Assembly (NCBI RefSeq): GCF_002163625.1
Contig: NZ_CP020892.1
Location: 4,526,001-4,590,000 of the forward strand
DNA length: 64,000 nucleotides
From: Pseudomonas sp. M30-35
GTDB taxonomy: Bacteria; Pseudomonadota; Gammaproteobacteria; Pseudomonadales; Pseudomonadaceae
Direction: 5' to 3'
Part shown: positions 1-8,013 of the stretch, one piece after another
Layout of the letters: the number at the start of each line of letters is the position of its first letter
Position numbering within the stretch: position 1 is the stretch's first letter
Made by a program: the position numbers and the translations under genes
Notes under the pieces: generated by a model
What the model was told of the DNA's origin: nothing
The model's database searches: none
What the model saw: the letters and a program-made list of their open reading frames with translations, nothing else

Positions 1-744
1 GATGCAGTGACGCTGGCTGATGAGTGCGCGCTGGCTATCAGCTACAACGGCATCAACCATGCTGTGATGATGGTTTCACCGTCCTTCGTTGAAGACTTTA
101 TTACCGGTTTCAGCCTGAGCAATGCACTGATCGACGCCAGCGATGAGATTTATGACATCCAGCTTGAGCGCAAAGGGGATGCCCTCAACGCACAAGTGAC
201 CCTGAGTAATCGGGCATTTTGGGCGCTTAAAGAACACCGCCGGCAATTAGCTGGTACCAGCGGTTGTGGCCTCTGTGGCGTAGAAGCATTGGATCAGGCA
301 TTGCCTGCACTCAAACCATTGCCAATCAGCCCGTTACCACCCGCCGAGCACCTTATTGAGCTGCGCCAACGCATAGGTGCGCAGCAGCAACTGGGCCGCA
401 CCAGCGGCGCACTGCATGCCGCATTATTGGTGGATGCACAGGGCGAAATTCAGCTCTGCCGCGAAGATATCGGACGCCACAATGCGCTGGACAAATTGAT
501 CGGCGCCTTACAAAACAACGCAATTGATACGCAACATGGCTTCGCGGTGATCACCAGCCGTTGCAGCCTGGAACTCATCCAAAAGGCAGTTCGCGCAGGT
601 ATCCGCACGCTCGTCAGCTTGTCCGCCCCTACCGCTCTCAGCGTGCAATGGGCACGGCGCCATAACCTCAACCTGATCCATTTGCCTCACCACAGTTCTC
701 CAAGGGTTTTCAGCCCAGCACCAACAAGGCCATCCAGTCGATGA
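1..744 (+). CDS. fdhD: Formate dehydrogenase accessory sulfurtransferase FdhD (5' end outside window)
   Basis: FdhD passes sulfur from IscS-type cysteine desulfurases to the bis-MGD molybdenum cofactor of formate dehydrogenases. The reading frame is open to the first base of the window, so the N-terminus is missing; by family length (about 270-280 residues) some 25-40 residues are lost. The visible part has the typical start of the fold (YNG then VMMVSP and DFITGFSLS) and the sulfur-carrying CxxC loop GTSGCGLCG near visible residue 88. The C-terminal region has the conserved SRCSLELIQKAVRAG segment. The gene overlaps the next one by an ATGA junction, so it is translationally coupled to the oxidoreductase whose cofactor it probably matures. 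Confidence 0.92.
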   Translation, partial: DAVTLADECALAISYNGINHAVMMVSPSFVEDFITGFSLSNALIDASDEIYDIQLERKGDALNAQVTLSNRAFWALKEHRRQLAGTSGCGLCGVEALDQALPALKPLPISPLPPAEHLIELRQRIGAQQQLGRTSGALHAALLVDAQGEIQLCREDIGRHNALDKLIGALQNNAIDTQHGFAVITSRCSLELIQKAVRAGIRTLVSLSAPTALSVQWARRHNLNLIHLPHHSSPRVFSPAPTRPSSR

Positions 745-3077
745 ACATGCAAGTCGTTAATCCACGCTATCAACCTTACAAAGGCCCGGCTGCGGGCTGG
801 GGTGCGTTACGTAGCGTGACGCGATTCTGGTTGGACAGTAAGCAGCCGCTGAAGAACCTGCGCGCCCTGCTCAAGACCAACCAAAATGGCGGCTTCGATT
901 GTCCCGGCTGTGCATGGGGTGATTCTGCGGAAAGTGGCATGGTGAAATTCTGCGAGAACGGCGCCAAGGCCGTGAACTGGGAAGCCACCAGCCGCGCAGT
1001 CAACGCAGCATTCTTTGCGCGCTACAGCCTCAGCCAGCTCCGTGAACAAAGCGATTACTGGCTGGAATATCAGGGCCGTCTGACCGAGCCAATGCGTTAC
1101 GACGCAGCAACCGATCACTATGTGCCGATTGCCTGGGACGACGCCTTCAAGTTGATCGCCAAGCACCTCAATGCACTCGACAACCCGAATCAGGTGGACT
1201 TCTACACCTCGGGCCGTGCCAGTAATGAGGCGGCATATCTCTACCAGCTGTTTGGCCGTGCGTTCGGCACCAATAACTTTCCCGACTGCTCAAACATGTG
1301 CCACGAGGCCAGCGGCGTTGCCTTGGGCCAAAGCATTGGTATTGGTAAAGGCACCGTCACCTTCGATGATTTCGACATGGCCGATGCAATTTTTGTGTTG
1401 GGTCAAAACCCAGGAACCAATCACCCACGCATGCTCGAACCGCTGCGTGAAGCGGTGAAGCGCGGCGCCCAAGTGGTTTGTTTCAACCCATTGAAAGAGC
1501 GCGGGCTTGAGCGATTCCAGCACCCGCAAAACCCCATTGAGATGCTCACCAACGGCTCTGAGCCGCTTAATACCAGCTTCTTTCGCCCAGCGCTGGGCGG
1601 CGACATGGCGGCCATGCGTGCCATCGCGAAATTCCTGCTGCAGTGGGAACGCGAAGCGCAGGACAACAAGCAGCCGCGTGTCTTCGATCATGCCTTCATC
1701 GAAGCACACACCCAGGGTATCGACGACTACATACATCTGCTCGACGGCACCACTTGGCAGTCATTGACCGAGCAATCTGGTTTGACCCTGCAAGAACTGG
1801 AACACGCGGCCCTGCTCTACCGTAAGGCTGAACGCGTGATTATCTGCTGGGCCATGGGCATCACCCAGCACCACCATTCGGTGGCAATCATTCAGGAAAT
1901 CACCAACCTGCAACTGCTGCGCGGCAATATAGGTCGCGTTGGCGCGGGGTTGTGCCCGGTACGCGGCCACAGCAACGTTCAGGGCGATCGCACCATGGGC
2001 ATCGACGAACGTCCACCCACTGAGCTGCTTGACGCACTGGAGCAACGCTTCAAATTCCGCGCACCGCGCGAAGAAGGCCACAACGTGGTTGCAGCAATTG
2101 ATTCCATGCTGGCTGGCAACACCCGAGTATTTGTCGCCTTGGGCGGCAACTTCGCCCAAGCAACACCCGACACGCCAGTCAGTCACAGAGCCCTGAAAAA
2201 CTGCGAATTGACCGTGCAAATCAGCACCAAGCTCAACCGTAGCCACCTGACCATCGGCACCGATGCACTGATTCTGCCGTGTTTGGGGCGCACCGATATC
2301 GACCTGCAAGCAAGCGGCCCGCAAGCCATTACGGTTGAAGACTCATTCAGCATGATTCATGCGTCTTACGGACAATTGACTCCACTATCAGCGCAGATGC
2401 GCTCAGAACCCGCAATTATCGCAGGCATGGCCAAGGCCACATTAGGTAACACCCCGGTCAACTGGGACGATTTGATTGCCGATTACCGCGAAATTCGCCA
2501 GCTGATTGCCGACACCATCCCTGAGTTCACCGACTTCAACCAACGGCTGGAACAGCCAGGCGGCTTTTATCTCGGTAACTCAGCGGCGCAACGTCTGTGG
2601 CAAACCCGCTCAGGCAAAGCCAACTTCAGGGCTAACCCGTTACTTGATGATTTAATTCCAGAACAAGCCAAACGCAGTGGTCAAAAGGCTGATCTGATCA
2701 TGCAGACGTTGCGCTCGCATGATCAGTACAACACCACCATTTATGGTTTGGATGACCGCTATCGCGGCGTCACCGGCCAGCGTGACGTGATATTTGCCAA
2801 CCAAGCAGACATTATCCGCCTGGGCTTCAAGCCGGGGCAGAAAGTCGATGCAATTTCGCTCTGGGATGACAAGCTTGAACGCAAGATTAAGGGCTTCACC
2901 CTGCTCGCTTTTGACATTCCTGCGGGTCAGGCTGCGGCTTATTATCCAGAAGCCAACCCACTGGTGCCGTTACAGAGTTACGGCAGCGGCAGCTTCACTC
3001 CAACCTCAAAATTCATCGCGATTCGGCTGTTTGCAAGCGCGGTCGATGAACAAATAATTCAAAGCAAAAGCGCTTAA
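741..3077 (+). CDS. Molybdopterin oxidoreductase, FdhF/YdeP family (formate dehydrogenase alpha-like)
   Basis: A 778-residue cytoplasmic bis-MGD oxidoreductase of the formate dehydrogenase alpha-like/YdeP family. No Tat signal is visible. Near the N-terminus C54-x2-C57 and C71 resemble a reduced Fe-S motif. At the position where formate dehydrogenase H has selenocysteine followed by C-A-R-V-C-H, this protein reads D182-C183-S-N-M-C-H, which suggests Asp rather than Cys or Sec next to the molybdenum. The MGD-binding C-terminal domain (GVTGQRDVIFAN) is present. E. coli YdeP is linked to acid resistance and its substrate is unknown, so formate is not a safe assignment. It is coupled to fdhD by a 4-bp overlap and followed by a strong terminator. 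Confidence 0.85.
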   Translation: MNMQVVNPRYQPYKGPAAGWGALRSVTRFWLDSKQPLKNLRALLKTNQNGGFDCPGCAWGDSAESGMVKFCENGAKAVNWEATSRAVNAAFFARYSLSQLREQSDYWLEYQGRLTEPMRYDAATDHYVPIAWDDAFKLIAKHLNALDNPNQVDFYTSGRASNEAAYLYQLFGRAFGTNNFPDCSNMCHEASGVALGQSIGIGKGTVTFDDFDMADAIFVLGQNPGTNHPRMLEPLREAVKRGAQVVCFNPLKERGLERFQHPQNPIEMLTNGSEPLNTSFFRPALGGDMAAMRAIAKFLLQWEREAQDNKQPRVFDHAFIEAHTQGIDDYIHLLDGTTWQSLTEQSGLTLQELEHAALLYRKAERVIICWAMGITQHHHSVAIIQEITNLQLLRGNIGRVGAGLCPVRGHSNVQGDRTMGIDERPPTELLDALEQRFKFRAPREEGHNVVAAIDSMLAGNTRVFVALGGNFAQATPDTPVSHRALKNCELTVQISTKLNRSHLTIGTDALILPCLGRTDIDLQASGPQAITVEDSFSMIHASYGQLTPLSAQMRSEPAIIAGMAKATLGNTPVNWDDLIADYREIRQLIADTIPEFTDFNQRLEQPGGFYLGNSAAQRLWQTRSGKANFRANPLLDDLIPEQAKRSGQKADLIMQTLRSHDQYNTTIYGLDDRYRGVTGQRDVIFANQADIIRLGFKPGQKVDAISLWDDKLERKIKGFTLLAFDIPAGQAAAYYPEANPLVPLQSYGSGSFTPTSKFIAIRLFASAVDEQIIQSKSA

Positions 3078-3102
3078 CGCTTTGCTCTGGAACTGCTGTC
3101 GC

Positions 3103-3137
3103 AAAAAAGCCTGAATAGCGATTATTCAGGCTTTTTT
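3103..3137 (+). terminator. Intrinsic terminator of the fdhD operon
   Basis: A perfect inverted repeat with arms AAAAAAGCCTGAATA and TATTCAGGCTTTTTT and a 5-base loop lies 26 bases after the oxidoreductase stop codon. The right arm ends in six T, as expected for Rho-independent termination. Confidence 0.9.
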
Positions 3138-3383
3138 ATCTACGCGACCAGGCTAGTAAACTAGCCCGCGATAATGGCAATTCAACCTCAAAAACAGCCG
3201 TTAAATAGCCATTATCCAACCTGAGCAATCAGTCTCTGACACCCGCAAATACAACAAAGTTCTTCATTAAAAACATATATTTACAATGTATACAAAATTC
3301 GGGTTATTGGTCGGATTTAGCTTGCGCAGTTACTTGCACAACAAGAGGATCACGGCATCAACATCCATTGAGTGATTGTAGTT
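3138..3383. other. Intergenic region without a recognised gene
   Basis: AT-rich spacer between the terminator and the first glycine-zipper gene. A small palindrome, GGCTAGT-aa-ACTAGCC, sits at 3151-3166. The AT-rich stretch around 3270-3300 could hold the promoter of the next gene, but no convincing -35/-10 pair was found. Confidence 0.4.
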
Positions 3384-3863
3384 ATGAAGTACTCCTCAAT
3401 TATTTTCCTGACCCTGAGCATGAGCAGTGCCAGCGTTTTTGCCGGTGGCACTGAAGCTGGAATCGGTGGCGCGCTGGGAGGCTTATTGGGCGCAGCAGTC
3501 GGCCAACAAATGGGCGGCAGCACGGGCGCTGCAATTGGCGCGGGTGTCGGCGGTGCAGCTGGCGGTGCAGCCGGTGCAGACCGTCGCAACCGTACAGAAG
3601 CAGCCATTGGCGGCGGCCTTGGCGGTGCAGGTGGCAACGTTGCCGGACGCAGTATCGGTGGCACCAATGGTGGTTTGATTGGTGCAGCCCTTGGTGGCGG
3701 TGCAGGTGGCGCGCTAGGCAACTATTACGGCAACGAAAGTCGTTCCGATGACCGTGATGGTTATCGCCGGGATCATCATCACCGTGACCGCGACCGTCGC
3801 AGCTGGAAACGCGATAAGCACCGCCACAAAAAGCACTGGAACCGCGGCTGGCGCCGTCGCTAG
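3384..3863 (+). CDS. Secreted glycine-zipper protein with basic His/Arg-rich tail
   Basis: A 159-residue protein of unknown function. It starts with a signal peptide (MKYSSIIFLTLSMSSASVFA), continues with about 95 residues of Gly/Ala-rich GxxxG glycine-zipper repeats broken by a short charged insert (ADRRNRTEA), and ends in a strongly charged tail rich in Arg, His, Asp and Lys. Glycine-zipper segments usually pack in or against membranes, so an outer-membrane or periplasmic surface role is likely. The ATG at 3384 was chosen because the signal peptide begins there; no good ribosome site is visible. The next gene is a paralogue in the same order of segments, pointing to tandem duplication. Confidence 0.7.
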   Translation: MKYSSIIFLTLSMSSASVFAGGTEAGIGGALGGLLGAAVGQQMGGSTGAAIGAGVGGAAGGAAGADRRNRTEAAIGGGLGGAGGNVAGRSIGGTNGGLIGAALGGGAGGALGNYYGNESRSDDRDGYRRDHHHRDRDRRSWKRDKHRHKKHWNRGWRRR

Positions 3864-4016
3864 AACTGTGTAGCGCAGTCTTGATGCAGTGCCCGCCAGG
3901 AACTTTTGCGGCCTTTTGCCATCAAACTGTCAAGTAATGCTGTGTGGACTGCCTAATGGATGAGACACAGCCAATGCCCTGCAGTGTTTGGGCGACTGAA
4001 TTTCGAGGTTAGTTCT

Positions 4017-4439
4017 ATGCGTACATTAATCACCGCAGTAGCGTTTAGCGCACTGACAGCCCCAATGGCTTTCGCCGATGACGGCAAGGTTGCCATCGGC
4101 AGCGGCGTTGGCGGCGCACTGGGTAATGTTATCGGCCAACAAATTGGTGGCAGCACTGGCGCAGCAGTAGGTGCTGGCGTCGGCGGTGCCGCCGGCGGTG
4201 CGATGACTTCACGCGACGGCAACAAAACTGAATCAGCACTGGGCGGCGGCTTAGGCGCTGCTGGCGGTTCAGTACTTGGTAATCAGATCGGTGGCAGCAC
4301 CGGCTCAGCGATTGGCGCTGGCCTTGGCGGCGCCGCTGGTGGCGCACTAGGCAATAACCTGGCGGATGACGACCGCGACAACGACCGTCACAAGGGCCAC
4401 GGTAAGAACAAACATAAGAAGCACAAAAAACATCACTAA
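4017..4439 (+). CDS. Secreted glycine-zipper protein, paralogue of the upstream gene
   Basis: A 140-residue protein with the same architecture as its upstream neighbour: signal peptide (MRTLITAVAFSALTAPMAFA), two blocks of glycine-zipper repeats (GxGVGGALGN, then GGGLGAAGGSVLG) separated by a short charged insert (SRDGNKTES), and a Lys/His-rich C-terminal tail. The start at 4017 is supported by a GAGG ribosome site at 4005-4008. The repeats of the two proteins are clearly similar (IGQQIGGSTGAAVGAGVGGAAGG against VGQQMGGSTGAAIG...), so they are recent paralogues. Function unknown; membrane or envelope association is inferred. Confidence 0.72.
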   Translation: MRTLITAVAFSALTAPMAFADDGKVAIGSGVGGALGNVIGQQIGGSTGAAVGAGVGGAAGGAMTSRDGNKTESALGGGLGAAGGSVLGNQIGGSTGSAIGAGLGGAAGGALGNNLADDDRDNDRHKGHGKNKHKKHKKHH

Positions 4440-4467
4440 GCCCTAATCAGGACTTAGCCCCGCATAC

Positions 4468-4495
4468 AAAAAGCCCGCATAGTTGCGGGCTTTTT
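4468..4495 (+). terminator. Intrinsic terminator after glycine-zipper pair
   Basis: Perfect 12-bp arms (AAAAAGCCCGCA and TGCGGGCTTTTT) around a 4-base loop. The A and T tracts on both sides make it bidirectional, so it can also end the leftward thioesterase operon. Confidence 0.9.
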
Positions 4496-4515
4496 AGTGA
4501 CTGTCAAAGCACTGC

Positions 4516-4950
4516 TTATTCGGTCAGAAGCTCCGCCAAGGCACGACGTAACTGCTCAGGAATTGGCACTGGGCGATTACTTTGACGGTCGACAAATACA
4601 TGCACAAAACGTCCCGCCGCGCAGGCCAACTCTTCGCCCTGCTTGAACACAGCCAGCTCATATTGCACCGAGCTATTGCCCAGTTTACCAACTCGCAGGC
4701 CTAGCTCTATCTGATCCGGGAATGCAATTGAGGCAAAGTAGTCGCAACTTGAACTGACCACGAAACCAACCACTTCTCCGTTGTGGATATCCAAACCGCC
4801 AACCTCAATCAAGTAGCTATTCACTGCACTGTCGAAGTAGCTGTAATAAGTGACGTTGTTAACGTGGCCATAGATGTCATTGTCATGCCAGCGCGTGGTC
4901 ACCACTTGTAGGTGCCGGTAATCCGTGCGCAGGTGTTGGGCTTGGTTCAT
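4516..4950 (-). CDS. Acyl-CoA thioesterase, hotdog fold (4-hydroxybenzoyl-CoA thioesterase/YbgC family)
   Basis: A 144-residue single-domain hotdog thioesterase. The conserved active-site segment WHDNDIYGHVNN near residues 21-32, with Asp and the GHVNN turn, is typical of the 4HBT/YbgC family, which hydrolyses acyl-CoA esters to free acid and CoA. The start has a good ribosome site (AAGGAC). It is the last gene of a leftward set with an alcohol dehydrogenase, acyl-CoA dehydrogenase and 3-hydroxyacyl-CoA dehydrogenase, only 39 bases downstream of the dehydrogenase. This suggests it releases product or relieves CoA trapping in that pathway. Substrate is not readable from sequence. Confidence 0.85.
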   Translation of the reverse strand: MNQAQHLRTDYRHLQVVTTRWHDNDIYGHVNNVTYYSYFDSAVNSYLIEVGGLDIHNGEVVGFVVSSSCDYFASIAFPDQIELGLRVGKLGNSSVQYELAVFKQGEELACAAGRFVHVFVDRQSNRPVPIPEQLRRALAELLTE

Positions 4951-4989
4951 GCAAAGTCCTTATCCGAAATAGCTATGTACGCGAGTCAA

Positions 4990-6153
4990 TCAATACGCTG
5001 ACTGATAAATCGCCAATGCGTGCTGTTCAGTCATCTCACGCGGGTTATTCACCAGCAAACGTTGTTGCAGCATCGCGTCACGCGCCAGTTGCTCAAGCAT
5101 GTTTTGCGCAACACCTGCATCACGCAAGCGGGTTGGCAAACCGCTGCGTTCACTGAAATCTGCCAGTTCCATAATGAACTGCTCGGTTTGATCCATCGCC
5201 ACGCCCGCGCGTAACTTCTCACCCAACACCAGCGGCGCCAATTCAGCATAAAGCGGCGCAGCAACGCTGGCATTGAAGCCCAGCACATGCGGGAGCACCA
5301 ATGCATTGCTCAAGCCGTGAGGGATATGAAAGTGTCCGCCCAGTGGATACGCCAGCGCATGCACCGCCGCAACGGGAGAATTGGCGAACGCCTGCCCTGC
5401 CAAACATGCACCCAGCAACATTGCCTGGCGCGCTTCGCGGTTGCTGCCGTTATGCACAACTTCATCGAGGTTAGCCGCCAACAGCCGCAATGCTTCACGC
5501 GCCAACATATCTGACAGCGGGTTCTTCTTGTGCACGCTGGTGTAGGCCTCGATCGCGTGCACCATGGCATCAATGCCAGTGGCGGCGGTCACCGCTGGAG
5601 GCAAGCCCAAGGTCAACTCCGCATCCAGAAGGGCCAAATCCGGAAGTAGCAGCGGCGACACCGCACCCATCTTGGTGGTTTCGCCGGTGGTAACAATCGC
5701 TACAGGGGTGACTTCTGAGCCGGTGCCGGCGGTGGTTGGTACCTGAATCAGCGGCAAGCGCTGGCCAGTCGCATTACTGACGCCGTAGATCTCCGACAGT
5801 TGCTGTGTGCTATGCGGATGAGCAAGCAAGGCGACCAATTTGGCGACATCCATCGAGCTGCCGCCACCAAAACCAACAATCAGTTCGGCTTCCAACTCAC
5901 GCGCTTGGCCGACTGCGGCCGCAACGATTGCTTCGGGCGGATCAGCAACCACCTGATCAAATACCTCGAATGCAACCTGCTCAGTGGCAAAGCCCGGTAG
6001 CACCGAGCTCAACAAGCCGAGCTTGGTGATGCCAGGGTCCGTCACGATCAATACACGTTTGGCGCCACGCTCGCGGCATAGCTCCGCTAGACGATTGGAA
6101 GAACCTGACTCGCAGATAATCTGTGCGGTTGTCGCAAAGCTGAATGGGCGCAT
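4990..6153 (-). CDS. Iron-containing alcohol dehydrogenase (group III)
   Basis: A 387-residue NAD(P)-dependent Fe-ADH. The N-terminal nucleotide-binding half carries GFGGGSSMDVAK near residue 95. The C-terminal helical half holds the metal-binding segments TGIDAMVHAIEAYTS and HALAYPLGGHFHIPHG, with the usual Asp and three His. Full length for the family. Members interconvert primary alcohols and aldehydes or reduce short hydroxy-acids. Placed between the acyl-CoA dehydrogenase and the thioesterase on the same strand, it may feed alcohol-derived carbon into the acyl-CoA pathway. The exact substrate is unknown. Confidence 0.9.
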   Translation of the reverse strand: MRPFSFATTAQIICESGSSNRLAELCRERGAKRVLIVTDPGITKLGLLSSVLPGFATEQVAFEVFDQVVADPPEAIVAAAVGQARELEAELIVGFGGGSSMDVAKLVALLAHPHSTQQLSEIYGVSNATGQRLPLIQVPTTAGTGSEVTPVAIVTTGETTKMGAVSPLLLPDLALLDAELTLGLPPAVTAATGIDAMVHAIEAYTSVHKKNPLSDMLAREALRLLAANLDEVVHNGSNREARQAMLLGACLAGQAFANSPVAAVHALAYPLGGHFHIPHGLSNALVLPHVLGFNASVAAPLYAELAPLVLGEKLRAGVAMDQTEQFIMELADFSERSGLPTRLRDAGVAQNMLEQLARDAMLQQRLLVNNPREMTEQHALAIYQSAY

Positions 6154-6222
6154 GATCGATGTCCTCTTATTATCTGTACTGGGCGTGCAGCACCGTGGAG
6201 CGGCGCTGCCTAGCGTTAGCCA

Positions 6223-8013
6223 TTAAAACGCAAAACTGGTCTCAGGCATGGCCATCAGACAGTCGGCACCGCCCAATAACGCTTCACGGTGCATGCTCGC
6301 GCGCGGCAACACGCGCTGCAGGTAAAAATCCGCACTGTGCAATTTGGCCTGATAGAACTCAGCATCCGTATCACCGGCATCGAGCCGGTCTTGCGCGCGT
6401 GCGGCTGCCTGCAACCAAAAGCCAGCCAACAACACATAGGCCGAATACTGCAAGAAGTCCACTGAGCACGCACCAATCTCCTGTGGGTCGCGCTGGCATG
6501 CGCCAATCACTTCGCCGGTCAGTTCACGCCATTGCTCAAACCGCGCCTGAACGGTTGCAGCCATGGCTTGCAGTGCCGGGCGCTGCGCCTGCACAGCACA
6601 CAACTGGCTGAACTCATCGCACAGTTCGGCCAACTGCTGGCCGCCGTCACCCAACAGCTTACGACGGATGTAGTCCAACGCCTGAATACCGTTGGTGCCC
6701 TCATAAAGCTGAGTGATACGACTGTCGCGCATCAACTGCTCAATGCCCCACTCACGAATATAGCCGTGTCCGCCATACACCTGCACCGCGTGACTGGCGA
6801 CCTCTTGCCCCATATCGGTGAAGAATGCCTTGACGATAGGAATCAGCAGCGCCACCCGCTTACCCGCAGCTTTGCGTTCGGCGGCATCCGGGTGAGCATG
6901 CTCCAGATCGAGCAAGCGCGCCGTGTAGGCAGCCAACATGCGCGAGCCTTCGACTAAAGTTTTCTGGGTCAACAACATGCGCCGCACATCAGGATGGACA
7001 ATGATCGGATCAGCCGCTTTTTCAGGCGCAGCTGGCCCGGTCAAGGCGCGGGACTGCAAACGTTCACGGGCGTAACTCAGCGCCCCCTGAAAAGCCGCTT
7101 CGGCAACACCCAAACCCTGCAAACCGACCTGAAAACGCGCGTCATTCATCATGGTGAACATCCCCGCCAAACCTTGATTCGCTTCACCGATCAACCAACC
7201 GGTGGCGCCATCAAAATTCATCACGCAGGTCGCCGCGCCTTTGATTCCCATCTTGTGCTCAAGCGCGCCACAACTCAGCGAGTTACGCTGACCAAGACTG
7301 CCGTCGGCGTTAGCAGTGAACTTGGGTACCAACAACAAGCTGATGCCTTTAACCCCGGCGGGTGCATCAGGCAAGCGAGCCAAGACCAAGTGGACGATAT
7401 TTTCGCTGAGGTCCTGCTCGCCGCCGCTGATGAAAATCTTATTGCCGCTCACCCGATAGCTGCCATCAGCCTGTGGCTCGGCCTTGGTCCGCAGCAAGGC
7501 CAGGTCAGTACCCGCCTGAGGCTCGGTCAGGCACATGGTGCCGGTCCATTCGCCGCTGACCAACTTGTGCAGATAGGCCTGCTTCAATTCATCACTGCCG
7601 TGCGCATTAAGCGCCAGCACCGCGCCTTCGGTCAGACCCGAATAAACCCGGAACGACAAGCTCGCGCCCATCAGCATCTCGTGGAAGTTACAGGCCAGCA
7701 ATTGTGGCAGTGCCTGCCCGCCAAAGTCTGCCGGGCCGGTCATGCTCGCCCAGCCGTTATCCACATATTGCTGATAAGCCTCGCTGAAGCCATCCGGCGT
7801 AGTCACCTTGCCATCAACCAGGCTGGCGCCCTGTTCATCACTGTTGCGATTAAGCGGTGCAACCACCTCGCTGGCATAGCGTGCAGCTTCTTCAAGCACA
7901 CCATCAATCAGCTCACGATCGAGGCCGTTACCCAGCGTTTGGCAATGTGCGCTGATATCGAATAACTCATGCATGACAAAGCGCATATCACGCAGTGGCG
8001 CTTGATAGCTCAT
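6223..8013 (-). CDS. Acyl-CoA dehydrogenase (long form, about 600 residues)
   Basis: A 596-residue FAD-dependent acyl-CoA dehydrogenase. Readable signatures are the FAD/substrate motif WTGTMCLTEPQAGTDL, GNKIFISGGEQD, the C-terminal QVYGGHGYIREWGIEQLMRDSRITQLYEGTNGIQ with its catalytic-region Glu, and an additional C-terminal helical domain typical of the long FadE5-like family found in Pseudomonas. It performs the first alpha-beta oxidation of acyl-CoA and hands electrons to ETF. Its start codon overlaps the stop of the upstream hydroxyacyl-CoA dehydrogenase by ATGA, so the two are translationally coupled. Confidence 0.92.
   Translation of the reverse strand: MSYQAPLRDMRFVMHELFDISAHCQTLGNGLDRELIDGVLEEAARYASEVVAPLNRNSDEQGASLVDGKVTTPDGFSEAYQQYVDNGWASMTGPADFGGQALPQLLACNFHEMLMGASLSFRVYSGLTEGAVLALNAHGSDELKQAYLHKLVSGEWTGTMCLTEPQAGTDLALLRTKAEPQADGSYRVSGNKIFISGGEQDLSENIVHLVLARLPDAPAGVKGISLLLVPKFTANADGSLGQRNSLSCGALEHKMGIKGAATCVMNFDGATGWLIGEANQGLAGMFTMMNDARFQVGLQGLGVAEAAFQGALSYARERLQSRALTGPAAPEKAADPIIVHPDVRRMLLTQKTLVEGSRMLAAYTARLLDLEHAHPDAAERKAAGKRVALLIPIVKAFFTDMGQEVASHAVQVYGGHGYIREWGIEQLMRDSRITQLYEGTNGIQALDYIRRKLLGDGGQQLAELCDEFSQLCAVQAQRPALQAMAATVQARFEQWRELTGEVIGACQRDPQEIGACSVDFLQYSAYVLLAGFWLQAAARAQDRLDAGDTDAEFYQAKLHSADFYLQRVLPRASMHREALLGGADCLMAMPETSFAF

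Noticed and set aside
6994..7965. Rightward 323-codon open frame opposite the acyl-CoA dehydrogenase gene
   Set aside because: It is the antisense shadow of a full-length, motif-complete enzyme; its product has no recognisable motif.
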